Source: Candidatus Omnitrophota bacterium (GTDB lineage: Bacteria > Omnitrophota > Koll11 > Duberdicusellales > 4484-171). From it: a stretch of 35,588 nucleotides of DNA. The translations under genes were made by a program, and so were the position numbers. The stretch is taken from assembly GCA_030692055.1 (NCBI GenBank), contig JAUYCY010000058.1, forward strand, positions 1 to 35,588, given 5' to 3'. The stretch's first letter is position 1; each line of letters starts with the position of its first letter. Under the pieces are notes generated by a model. The model did no database searches and was not told where the DNA came from. It saw only the letters and a list, made by a program, of their open reading frames with translations. Shown here piece after piece: positions 13,413 through 19,606 of the stretch.

Positions 13413-13475
13413 TCTCAGTTTTCAGCTTTCAGCTGAATTATTCAAAGACTGAAGATTGACGGCTGACAGCTAATA
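13413..13475. repeat. Gene-less inverted repeat array between the transketolase halves
   Basis: TCTCAGTTTTCAGCTTTCAG is followed within 20 bases by CTGAAGATTGACGGCTGACAG, its imperfect complement. This has the appearance of the arrays that bracket small genes elsewhere in the window, but with nothing between the arms. TTGACG (13456) with TATAGG (13478), 16 bases apart, could be a weak promoter for the next gene. Confidence 0.55.
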
Positions 13476-13489
13476 TTTATAGGGAAACA

Positions 13490-14425
13490 ATGGAACAACT
13501 ATACCAGCGAGATATTTACGGTAAAACTTTGGTAGAACTTGGTAAAAAGGATAACCGAGTTGTGGTGGCGGATGCGGATTTATCCGGTTCTACAAGAACC
13601 GTGCTTTTTGCGAAAGAATTTCCGCAGCGTTTCTTTAACTTTGGAGTAGCAGAACAAAATATGATGGCAACATCCGCAGGGTTGGCAGCTTGCGGTAAAA
13701 TTGTTTTTGCTTCTACTTTTGCAATGTTTGCTACTGCCCGCGCCCTTGGGCAGGTGAGAAATACGATTTGTTATAATAATTTTAACGTTAAAATTGTCGC
13801 AACCCATAGTGGCATTACCGTGGGTGAAGACGGTGCATCTCATCAGGCATTAGAGGATATAAATTTTTTAAGAGCTATTCCTAATATGAGAATAATTGTT
13901 CCTTGCGATGGCCCGGAGACGAGGTCTGCAATTTTGGCTGCTTATGAAAATGAAGGGCCATTTTACGTGCGTTTAGGTAGGTCAAGGGTAGCTACCATAG
14001 AGAATAAAAAAGATTTTGTTCTGGGCAAAGGTTATGTTATTCAGGAAGGAAAAGATTTAGCGATAGTTGCTTGCGGTATTATGGCCAACGAAGCGCTAAT
14101 TGCGGCTAAATCACTCAAGGAAAAAGGAATTTCCTGTTGTGTTGCCAATATCCATACAATAAAACCTATCGATGAAGAGTTAATTATAAGTTTGGCTAAA
14201 AAATATAAAAAGATTCTTGTCTGCGAGGAACATCAGGTCACCGGCGGTTTATATTCGGCAGTATGCGAGGTTTTATCTCATTGTTATCCGGTCAAGCTAG
14301 AGCGCATAGGGGTGGAAAATAGGTTTGGCCAGTCAGGACTTCCGAGTGAATTAATGGATTACTATGGTCTCTCAGCTAGTTGTATCGCTAAAAAAGCAGA
14401 GCAGTTTATACGGCAGCAAGATTAA
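13490..14425 (+). CDS. tktA2: Transketolase, C-terminal subunit
   Basis: This 311-residue protein is the pyrimidine-binding half of transketolase plus the C-terminal domain. VVVADADLSGSTRT starts the domain. NFGVAEQNMMATSAGLA carries the catalytic Glu that activates thiamine. HSGITVGEDGASHQALEDI is the next signature, and VCEEHQVTGGLYSAV lies in the last domain. It needs the 12562 product to form the active site. An AGGGA ribosome binding site precedes the ATG. Its 3' end overlaps the ispE frame. Confidence 0.9.
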   Translation: MEQLYQRDIYGKTLVELGKKDNRVVVADADLSGSTRTVLFAKEFPQRFFNFGVAEQNMMATSAGLAACGKIVFASTFAMFATARALGQVRNTICYNNFNVKIVATHSGITVGEDGASHQALEDINFLRAIPNMRIIVPCDGPETRSAILAAYENEGPFYVRLGRSRVATIENKKDFVLGKGYVIQEGKDLAIVACGIMANEALIAAKSLKEKGISCCVANIHTIKPIDEELIISLAKKYKKILVCEEHQVTGGLYSAVCEVLSHCYPVKLERIGVENRFGQSGLPSELMDYYGLSASCIAKKAEQFIRQQD

Positions 14426-15254
14426 GATACTTAGTCCTGCCAAAATAAACCTTTACCTCAATATTTTAGGAAAATATCCTTCGGGTTTCCACAAAATAGA
14501 AAGCATAGTTGAACGAGTTTCCCTTTCCGACGCGATTACCATTACAGTATCCAGGCAAAACCGCACAAGAATTTTTTGCAATAATACGGATTTGGAAGGA
14601 GAGCATAATCTTTGCTTTAAGGCCGCAGAGTTGATAAAAGAAAAATTAAAGCTTGCCGCTAATTTCGATATATCCCTCAAAAAAAACATTCCAGTTGGTT
14701 CAGGGCTCGGTGGAGGTTCTTCTAACGCCGCATCTACGCTTTTGGGAATAAATGCTTTACTGGAATTAGGTTTAAGCCAAAAGAAATTGTATGAGTTTGG
14801 TAGTGAGTTGGGAAGCGATGTAAACTTTTTCCTTTCCGAGGCTCAATTTGCCCTGATTTCCGGCAGAGGAGAAAAAGTTATTCCTTTAGAGGGCAAAACC
14901 TTACGGCATATAATTGTTTGGCCGAGAGTGCATCTAGCCACAAAAATGGTATACGAGCATTCGAAAGCAAAATTGACAAAGGTTCTGAACAATGTTAAGA
15001 TGATAAAATACGCTTTAAAAAAAGGAGATATTTCTCTCCTAAAAAGCAATATATTCAATGCTTTAGAGAAAAGCGCTCTTTCTTTATGCCGCGAGCTTCG
15101 CTTGGCAAAAGAAAATTTTGATAAGAGAGGTGTTTTTTCCAAAGTAACAGGTAGCGGCAGTGCCTTCTACCTCGTTTTAGATGGTATAACACCTTATAAT
15201 ATAAATGGGTTCTTACTTGGAGATTGGGGCGTCTACGAGGTTAACACATTCTAA
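14364..15254 (+). CDS. ispE: 4-(cytidine 5'-diphospho)-2-C-methylerythritol kinase
   Basis: This GHMP-family kinase of the non-mevalonate isoprenoid pathway phosphorylates CDP-methylerythritol. The N-terminus ILSPAKINLYLNILGKYPSG and the ATP-binding loop PVGSGLGGGSSNAASTLL are diagnostic, with SKVTGSGSAFYLV near the end. The open frame from ATG 14364 gives 296 residues, but the first 18 to 20 are unlike the family. Homology begins near SKIKILSPAK (about 14418), where no ATG, GTG or TTG is available. Either the 62-base overlap with transketolase is real or a rare ATT start is used. It begins the ispE-spoVG-glmU-prs-rplY-pth order known from Firmicutes. Confidence 0.88.
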   Translation: MVSQLVVSLKKQSSLYGSKIKILSPAKINLYLNILGKYPSGFHKIESIVERVSLSDAITITVSRQNRTRIFCNNTDLEGEHNLCFKAAELIKEKLKLAANFDISLKKNIPVGSGLGGGSSNAASTLLGINALLELGLSQKKLYEFGSELGSDVNFFLSEAQFALISGRGEKVIPLEGKTLRHIIVWPRVHLATKMVYEHSKAKLTKVLNNVKMIKYALKKGDISLLKSNIFNALEKSALSLCRELRLAKENFDKRGVFSKVTGSGSAFYLVLDGITPYNINGFLLGDWGVYEVNTF

Positions 15255-15260
15255 AGGGAG

Positions 15261-15530
15261 GTCAAATGAGACTTGCGATTTTTCAAGCGGCTGACGCGCA
15301 GAAAAATCGCGTAGCCGAATTCGACCCCCCACCACTTTTTGTAGATGGTGGGGATAATAAAGACTTAGGTATGTTACAAAGATATACCTCTCATCCAATT
15401 TTAGCTTCGTTTTCAAAAAGTGGTGGGGGGTTTAATTCACAGACGGCATTGACATCAAAGATAACAATGCCTACAACTTACGTTTGCTCATTACATTCGC
15501 TCCGTAAGTTGTCTGTTTATTAAAGGAGGT
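15261..15530 (+). promoter_or_regulatory. Structured leader A, copy upstream of spoVG
   Basis: The leader starts GTCAAATGAGACTTGCGATT. A first hairpin pairs GCGATTTTTC with GAAAAATCGC. A long-range helix pairs 15316-15341 with 15414-15439, with 18 consecutive perfect pairs (core CCACCACTTTTTG), two odd positions, then GAATT/AATTC. A further hairpin has GGCATTG/CAATGCC, and the last has AACTTACG/CGTAAGTT inside ACAGAC/GTCTGT. It ends with TTATTAAAGGAGG. Copies sit before rpsF, ssb and rplI. An 85-codon frame across it is judged spurious. Confidence 0.7.
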
Positions 15531-15537
15531 TAACTCT

Positions 15538-15951
15538 ATGGAGATCACAGAGGTCAGAATTTCGCTTCGGGAAAACGAGGGCAAACGACTTAAAGCGTAT
15601 GCGACTGTTACTTTTGATAACTCATTTGTGGTAAAAAACATTAAAGTTGTAGAAGGCAATAACGGCCTATTTGTGGCTATGCCGGCAAGAAAAGCAAAAC
15701 AGTTTTGTCCGCGTTGCGGAAAAAAGGTTGATATCGGAAGCCACTATTGTAACCATTGCGCAGTAGCTCTGCCGCCTCTTCCTAAGGAAACAGGAGATAG
15801 CAGGCAGACAACGCATCAGGATTTAGCTCATCCAATTAATCAAGAGTTTCGTGATTATCTTCAGAGTAAAGTTCTTGATGCTTATCATAGAGAAAAAGAG
15901 CTTGGACCAATAGAGTCTCGTAGGGAAGAAAGCCCCGAAGCACAGATTTAG
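15538..15951 (+). CDS. spoVG: SpoVG-family regulator with internal zinc ribbon
   Basis: This 137-residue protein is recognisable as SpoVG, a small nucleic-acid-binding regulator. MEITEVRISL starts it, FDNSFVVKNIKVVEGNNGLF and VAMPARK follow, and DLAHPINQEFRDYLQ closes the domain. Between VAMPARK and DLAHPI there is an insertion of about 40 residues with four cysteines, C57-x2-C60 and C71-x2-C74, which forms a zinc ribbon. Ordinary SpoVG has only a short loop here. The position between ispE and glmU matches B. subtilis-type synteny. The ribosome binding site AAAGGAGGT is the end of structured leader A. RNA or DNA binding is known for SpoVG homologues; the effect of the ribbon is unknown. Confidence 0.85.
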   Translation: MEITEVRISLRENEGKRLKAYATVTFDNSFVVKNIKVVEGNNGLFVAMPARKAKQFCPRCGKKVDIGSHYCNHCAVALPPLPKETGDSRQTTHQDLAHPINQEFRDYLQSKVLDAYHREKELGPIESRREESPEAQI

Positions 15952-15989
15952 TCTTTATAACGCATAGCGCTAAGCGCTCAGTTGTTTTT

Positions 15990-16061
15990 TGCCCGGTAGT
16001 GTAATTGGTAACACAGCAGAATTTGGGTCTGCTTTTCCTGGTTCGAGTCCAGGCCGGGCAG
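15990..16061 (+). tRNA. tRNA-Gln (anticodon TTG)
   Basis: The cloverleaf has acceptor TGCCCGG/CCGGGCA, D arm GTGT/ACAC with AATTGGTA loop, and anticodon stem GCAGA/TCTGC with loop ATTTGGG (anticodon TTG, reads CAA). The T arm is CCTGG/CCAGG with loop TTCGAGT, and the discriminator base is G. No CCA is encoded. A small palindrome AGCGCTAAGCGCT lies upstream. It marks the left edge of the accessory island. Confidence 0.93.
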
Positions 16062-16178
16062 TACTTCGACTCGGCCTTCGGCCTCGCTCAGTACGAGTGC
16101 CGAGTTAAACTAATTTTTTGTGGCCGAGGAGAAGTATCCTGAGCGAAGAAGCCCGAAGGGCGACTGAGTCGAAGGATA
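16062..16178. repeat. TTCGACTCGG-type inverted repeat next to tRNA-Gln
   Basis: TACTTCGACTCGGCCTTCGG (from 16062) is inverted as CTGAGCGAAG plus CGACTGAGTCGAAGG (16139-16176), each arm containing its own small CCTTCGG or CCCGAAGGG hairpin. A relative, TTCTGAGCTTGTCGAAGGA, is at about 18879. Repeats of this type often accompany GIY-YIG genes, as here. Confidence 0.65.
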
Positions 16179-16193
16179 ATATAAGATAATATA

Positions 16194-16457
16194 GTGTGGT
16201 GTGTATATATTCTAGAATACCAGAATAAAGATTTGTACACTGGCATTACAGATAATGTTCAGCGTCGGTTCGAAGAGCATGTATCAGGCAAAGGCGGTAA
16301 ATTTACTCACGCATTTAAGGTTAGTAAATTGCTTTATTCAGAGCCATGCGGTAGTAAAAATGATGCCTTAAAACGCGAAGCACAAATAAAAGGCTGGACG
16401 AGAAGAAAGAAGTTGGCACTGATAAAAGGAGATGTAGAATTATTAAAGAAGTTGTAG
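16194..16457 (+). CDS. GIY-YIG nuclease family protein
   Basis: This 87-residue single-domain protein of the UPF0213-like GIY-YIG family has VYILEYQNKDLYTGITDN with the GIY (VYI) and YIG (YTG) elements. RRFEEH carries the conserved Arg and ALKREAQIKGW the conserved Glu and Lys. Such stand-alone domains may cut structured or flapped DNA, but in vivo roles are mostly unknown. The start is GTG 16194. It follows tRNA-Gln and a large inverted repeat and is the first gene of the accessory island between spoVG and glmU. The 3' side (16458-16620) holds no gene, only small hairpins. Confidence 0.8.
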   Translation: MWCVYILEYQNKDLYTGITDNVQRRFEEHVSGKGGKFTHAFKVSKLLYSEPCGSKNDALKREAQIKGWTRRKKLALIKGDVELLKKL

Positions 16458-16589
16458 CCAACTTGACGCTCAGGCGAATCACGAGCGAGTGTAGGTAAAG
16501 GCGAAAAAATTTGTTAGACCTTTCCTTAAAAGGTATAGGAAAGTCTATCCTTTAGGATTAGATTTTGACAGTTTTTACGTCTATTATAG

Positions 16590-16617
16590 TAGTCCAACGG
16601 GACACCCTGTTGGGTAG
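16590..16617. repeat. AGTCCAAC hairpin repeat
   Basis: TAGTCCAACGGGACACCCTG followed by TTGGGTAGG matches the 5' part of the unit at about 4225 with two changes. CCAAC pairs with GTTGG around GGGACACCC. In both places it lies shortly before the start of a truncated gene. Confidence 0.55.
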
Positions 16618-16633
16618 GAGAGAATGACGAAAT

Positions 16634-16798
16634 ATGGGGAACACGGCAGAATTTGATTTAATGGATCTAAAGCAGGCGAGTGAATGGGCAAGCCGTTATT
16701 TAGGCAAGAACGTCACTATTTCAAATATCGCTTACTTGATGTTGAATACTTTTTGGATAGCCATAAAGACAATTTTAAAAAGGAAACCTTATGAAAAC
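16634..16798 (+). pseudogene. Remnant of a small DNA-binding-like gene of the restriction-modification operon
   Basis: From ATG 16634 (or 16661) the frame reads MDLKQASEWASRYLGKNVTI and SNIAYL, which looks like the helix-turn-helix-type start seen in proteins next to some DNA methyltransferases. From about 16730 the sensible reading shifts frame to LLDVEYFLDSHKDNFKKETL, whose TGA at 16796-16798 overlaps the start of the next gene at 16791. The two halves look like one gene that has lost a segment together with its frame. The unshifted frame runs on to 16840 with unconvincing sequence. Function is unassigned. Confidence 0.4.
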
Positions 16799-17003
16799 TT
16801 ATCAAGTCGTTTTGACAAAGTCTTACGTAGTTACTGTTAACGCCGAAACGAAAGAAAAAGCAAAGCGTTTTGCAGAATTCTATACAGGTGATATCCAAGA
16901 TATCTCGACAGATGAAAATAGGAGAAAATTGAATTTTTCTATTGAAGAAATCGATACTAGAATTAATGAAAGCTTAGAAGCTGAAGAAATTAAAAATGAT
17001 TAG
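16791..17003 (+). CDS. Small protein of the restriction-modification operon (DpnD/PcfM-like?)
   Basis: This 70-residue protein starts MKTYQVVLTKSYVVTVNAET, with alternating beta-strand residues and then KEKAKRFAEFYTGDIQD. The pattern resembles DpnD/PcfM-type small proteins, one of which accompanies the DpnII restriction genes, but the match is weak. It overlaps the methyltransferase start by eight bases, so the two are translated together. Role unknown. Confidence 0.6.
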   Translation: MKTYQVVLTKSYVVTVNAETKEKAKRFAEFYTGDIQDISTDENRRKLNFSIEEIDTRINESLEAEEIKND

Positions 17004-17856
17004 CACGAGAGAATTAAAAACAGATATTATCCTTGGCGATTGCAGGGAAATCCTGAAGAATATTCAAGATAACTCTGTTGATTTAATTTTGACATCACCG
17101 CCTTATGCCGATCGTAGAAAAAATACTTATGGCGGTATCGCTCCGGAAAAATATGTTGAATGGTTTTTACCGATAAGCCAACAGTTATTACGGGTTTTAA
17201 AACCAACAGGAACATTTGTCCTGAACATTAAAGAAAAAGCAGAGAATGGGGAACGCAACGTGTATGTGCTGGAGCTTATTTTGGCTTTGCGAAATCAAGG
17301 CTGGTTATGGACGGAAGAATTTATTTGGCACAAAAAGAATTGTTACCCTGGTAAATGGCCAAATCGTTTTAGAGACGCTTGGGAACGGCTCTTGCAGTTT
17401 AATAAAGCAAGAAACTTTACTATGTATCAAGAGGCTGTGATGGTGCCGATTGGCGACTGGGCAAACGGCAGACTAAGAAAATTAAGCGAAATAGACAAAA
17501 TCCGGGATAATTCAAAAAGCGGCAGCGGGTTTGGGAAAAACATATCCAATTGGCTCAACAGAAACATGGTTTATCCGACTAATGTTGTGCAATTTGCAAC
17601 TGTTTGTAATAATAAAAATCATAGCGCTGCTTTTCCCGAAGAACTGCCAGAATGGTTTATTAAACTTTTTACCAAAAAATACGATACGGTTTTGGATCCG
17701 TTTCTTGGTTCTGGCACTACGGTTGAAGTAGCGCAAAGAATGGAGCGTAACTCTATCGGTATTGAAATAATTTCGGAATATGTAGAGATGGTGAAAGCAA
17801 AAATAAAAATACGAGTTACATCGCCACCTTTGTTTAGCCATAAAATCAGCATATGA
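16996..17856 (+). CDS. Site-specific DNA methyltransferase (beta class, N4-C or N6-A)
   Basis: This 286-residue modification enzyme of a type II system has the catalytic motif TSPPYAD at residues 33-39 before the SAM-binding motif DPFLGSGTT at 234-242. That is the motif order of beta-class amino-methyltransferases. The SPPY form is common in N4-cytosine enzymes, though N6-adenine cannot be excluded. Later, GIEIISEYVEM fits the motif after the SAM loop. It protects host DNA from the endonuclease encoded next, which it overlaps by four bases. Recognition sequence unknown. Confidence 0.88.
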   Translation: MISTRELKTDIILGDCREILKNIQDNSVDLILTSPPYADRRKNTYGGIAPEKYVEWFLPISQQLLRVLKPTGTFVLNIKEKAENGERNVYVLELILALRNQGWLWTEEFIWHKKNCYPGKWPNRFRDAWERLLQFNKARNFTMYQEAVMVPIGDWANGRLRKLSEIDKIRDNSKSGSGFGKNISNWLNRNMVYPTNVVQFATVCNNKNHSAAFPEELPEWFIKLFTKKYDTVLDPFLGSGTTVEVAQRMERNSIGIEIISEYVEMVKAKIKIRVTSPPLFSHKISI

Positions 17857-18608
17857 AAAAAATTAACCTGCAACAGATTTACGAATATGTGGAAAAACAC
17901 ATTTCTGTTTTTCATCAAAGAAGGTTGAATTATGTCCAAAACAAAGTCGATCTGTTTAAGATACTGAAGCAGAAAAATCCTTATCTTTTTAAAGCCAAGA
18001 ATATCTTGACTGCCCAAGATTTAATTAAAGGTTTTCTTGACGCTTTTTTGCAGTCACAGGAAGAAACGCTTTTTGGTGATTTTATTGAAGGATTAGCTAT
18101 TTTTGTGTGCGACAAAGCGTATGGCGCCAATAAGTCAGAATTGACTGGCGTTGATTTAGAGTTTGAAAAAGACGGAGTGATATATATTGTAGAAATTAAA
18201 GCCGGCTGGAATTGGGGAAATTCTAGTCAAATTAGACAGTTGCGGATTAATTTTGCGAAAGCTAAAAAGGTATTGCGCGCGAAGACAGGAAAAAAGATTA
18301 TTGTGGTTAACGGCTGTTGTTTTGGCAGAGATGAAAAACCAGATAAGGGTGGTTATCTAAAATTATGCGGGCAAAGATTCTGGGAGTTGATCTCCGGCGA
18401 CGAGGATTTGTATATAGATATTATTGAGCCGATAGGATATAGAGCAAGACAAAAGAACGAGGAATTTTTGGAAAGCTACGCGCAAATAATCAATAAGCTG
18501 ACTCTGGAGTTTTCGCAAAATTTCTGCGATGACGGTAAAATTAATTGGGTAAAACTGGTCAAGTATAATTCGGGATTTAAAAAACTGGACTATGCGGGGA
18601 ATGCTTGA
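17853..18608 (+). CDS. PmeII-family type II restriction endonuclease
   Basis: This 251-residue protein resembles PmeII-family restriction enzymes: AKNILTAQDLIKGFLDAF, QSQEETLFGDFIEGLAIFV, and the PD-(D/E)XK core with Asp101 (GVDLEF), Glu114 and Lys116 (IVEIKAGWNWGNSSQ). VVNGCCFGRDEKPDKGGYLK follows, typical of the family. It should cut unmodified DNA at the site protected by the upstream methyltransferase. The ATGA overlap with that gene and an eight-base overlap with the small ORF at 18601 indicate a four-gene operon. The frame is intact. Confidence 0.85.
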   Translation: MKKINLQQIYEYVEKHISVFHQRRLNYVQNKVDLFKILKQKNPYLFKAKNILTAQDLIKGFLDAFLQSQEETLFGDFIEGLAIFVCDKAYGANKSELTGVDLEFEKDGVIYIVEIKAGWNWGNSSQIRQLRINFAKAKKVLRAKTGKKIIVVNGCCFGRDEKPDKGGYLKLCGQRFWELISGDEDLYIDIIEPIGYRARQKNEEFLESYAQIINKLTLEFSQNFCDDGKINWVKLVKYNSGFKKLDYAGNA

Positions 18609-18762
18609 TTTAGATAAGGAATTAAAGATAGCTCACGAGTTCTGGGATTTTATTGGTGGCAAAGGAGCTTATCAGGATTTATTAGATTGCTTTGAGAGGG
18701 TTGGTATCGAATTAAGGCCGGAAATAGATAAATATTTCGTAAAGTTTAAAAGTAAAAGTTAG
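18601..18762 (+). CDS. Small protein following the restriction endonuclease
   Basis: This 53-residue frame starts inside the last codons of the endonuclease gene. It reads MLDLDKELKIAHEFWDFI, GGKGAYQDLLDCFERVGIEL and RPEIDKYF. Gene overlap, acidic composition and a predicted all-helical fold support a real gene. Similar short ORFs follow some PmeII/TdeIII-type restriction genes as far as I recall. It may be a subunit or regulator of the endonuclease; this is inference. Confidence 0.65.
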   Translation: MLDLDKELKIAHEFWDFIGGKGAYQDLLDCFERVGIELRPEIDKYFVKFKSKS

Positions 18763-18940
18763 TGAGACTATCGTTTTGATAATTTCAGTGGTAACGGACA
18801 TCCTAAATAAATGAATCCACTTTTTCCCTTATGGAAGGTAAGCTCCACAAGTAGTAGGATTTCATGACGTTGTCTTGTTCTGAGCTTGTCGAAGGATGAA
18901 GTTCGTCTGGCGACACGTTCGGGCAGCTTGAAAAAATTCC
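18763..18940. other. Gap between the restriction operon and the nucleotidyltransferase gene
   Basis: No gene is seen in these 178 bases. The only recognisable item is GTTCTGAGCTTGTCGAAGGA (about 18877-18896), a fragment of the same repeat type found at 16062-16178. Together these place TTCGAC/GTCGAA repeats on both sides of the restriction-modification genes. Confidence 0.5.
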
Positions 18941-19438
18941 ATGATACTTTACGAAGAAATACTCCGGGAATTCCAAAAACAGAAAGTAAAATATGTCATT
19001 GTTGGAGGAATTGCCGTTAATTTGCTTGGTTCGTTAAGAAGTACTGCCGATATAGACATTCTTGTCGAAATGAGTAATGAAAATTTACGAAAAATTGTGA
19101 GTATTTTAAAAAAGAAAGGCTATTGTGTAAAACAACCAGTTGACCCGATGATGATAGCGGATGAAGATACAAGGCACGATTGGATTCATCACAAGAATAT
19201 GAAGGCATTTAATTTTTACAAAGAAGGAGAATTAAAAGAGGTCGATATTATAATAGAATCTCCTATATCCTTTGAAGAGGCAAGAAAAAGCGTTGTGCGG
19301 ATAAAAATAGATGATACAATTTTACCCGTTATCTCAATAGATAATCTCATTAAAATGAAAAAGAATACCGGCCGCAGCATGGATAAATTAGATATTGAAG
19401 AACTTCAGAAGATAAAAAAGCTAAAGAGGAAAAGATGA
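18941..19438 (+). CDS. Nucleotidyltransferase-fold protein (possible toxin-like)
   Basis: This 165-residue protein has a polymerase-beta-like nucleotidyltransferase signature: VKYVIVGGIAVNLLGSLRST then ADIDILVEM, with Gly22-Gly23 and metal-binding Asp37 and Asp39. It resembles the DUF6036/AbiEii-like proteins that transfer nucleotides or act as toxins. ISIDNLIKMKKNTGRSMDK LDIEEL is the usual closing element of this group. It overlaps the next small ORF by ATGA, an arrangement like toxin-antitoxin or HEPN/MNT modules. Substrate unknown. Confidence 0.75.
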   Translation: MILYEEILREFQKQKVKYVIVGGIAVNLLGSLRSTADIDILVEMSNENLRKIVSILKKKGYCVKQPVDPMMIADEDTRHDWIHHKNMKAFNFYKEGELKEVDIIIESPISFEEARKSVVRIKIDDTILPVISIDNLIKMKKNTGRSMDKLDIEELQKIKKLKRKR

Positions 19439-19596
19439 TTTTTAAGTGGGAAAGCCAAGAGGAAAGATTAAGAAGATTTATGCGGATTTCTCCCAAGAAG
19501 AAAATGGAATGGCTTTGCCAGATGCATGAATTCTTGCGTAGAGCACTAACAAAAAAAAATATACATTTATATTGGAAATTAAGACAGAGTAGGTGA
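19435..19596 (+). CDS. Small basic partner of the nucleotidyltransferase
   Basis: This 53-residue frame overlaps the nucleotidyltransferase stop by four bases. It reads MIFKWESQEERLRRFMRISP then KKKMEWLCQMHEFLRRALTK. The helical KMEWLxxMHEFL segment recurs, as I recall, in small proteins next to this nucleotidyltransferase type. It ends ten bases before glmU, so the pair is inserted directly ahead of an essential gene. It could be an antitoxin or binding partner, which is unproven. Confidence 0.6.
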   Translation: MIFKWESQEERLRRFMRISPKKKMEWLCQMHEFLRRALTKKNIHLYWKLRQSR

Positions 19597-19606
19597 TGAT
19601 TTACTA

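Noticed and set aside
13580..13843. Reverse-strand 87-codon frame and other antisense frames
   Set aside because: Shadow of conserved transketolase codons on the other strand.
15266..15523. 85-codon frame (MRLAIFQAAD...) with a GGGAGG site before it
   Set aside because: It lies wholly in structured leader A. The other copies have no equivalent frame and differ in the interior, so it is not a gene.
16560..16590. TTGACA at 16565 as promoter of the restriction operon
   Set aside because: No -10 at 15-19 bases; the nearest TATAGT is only 14 bases away.
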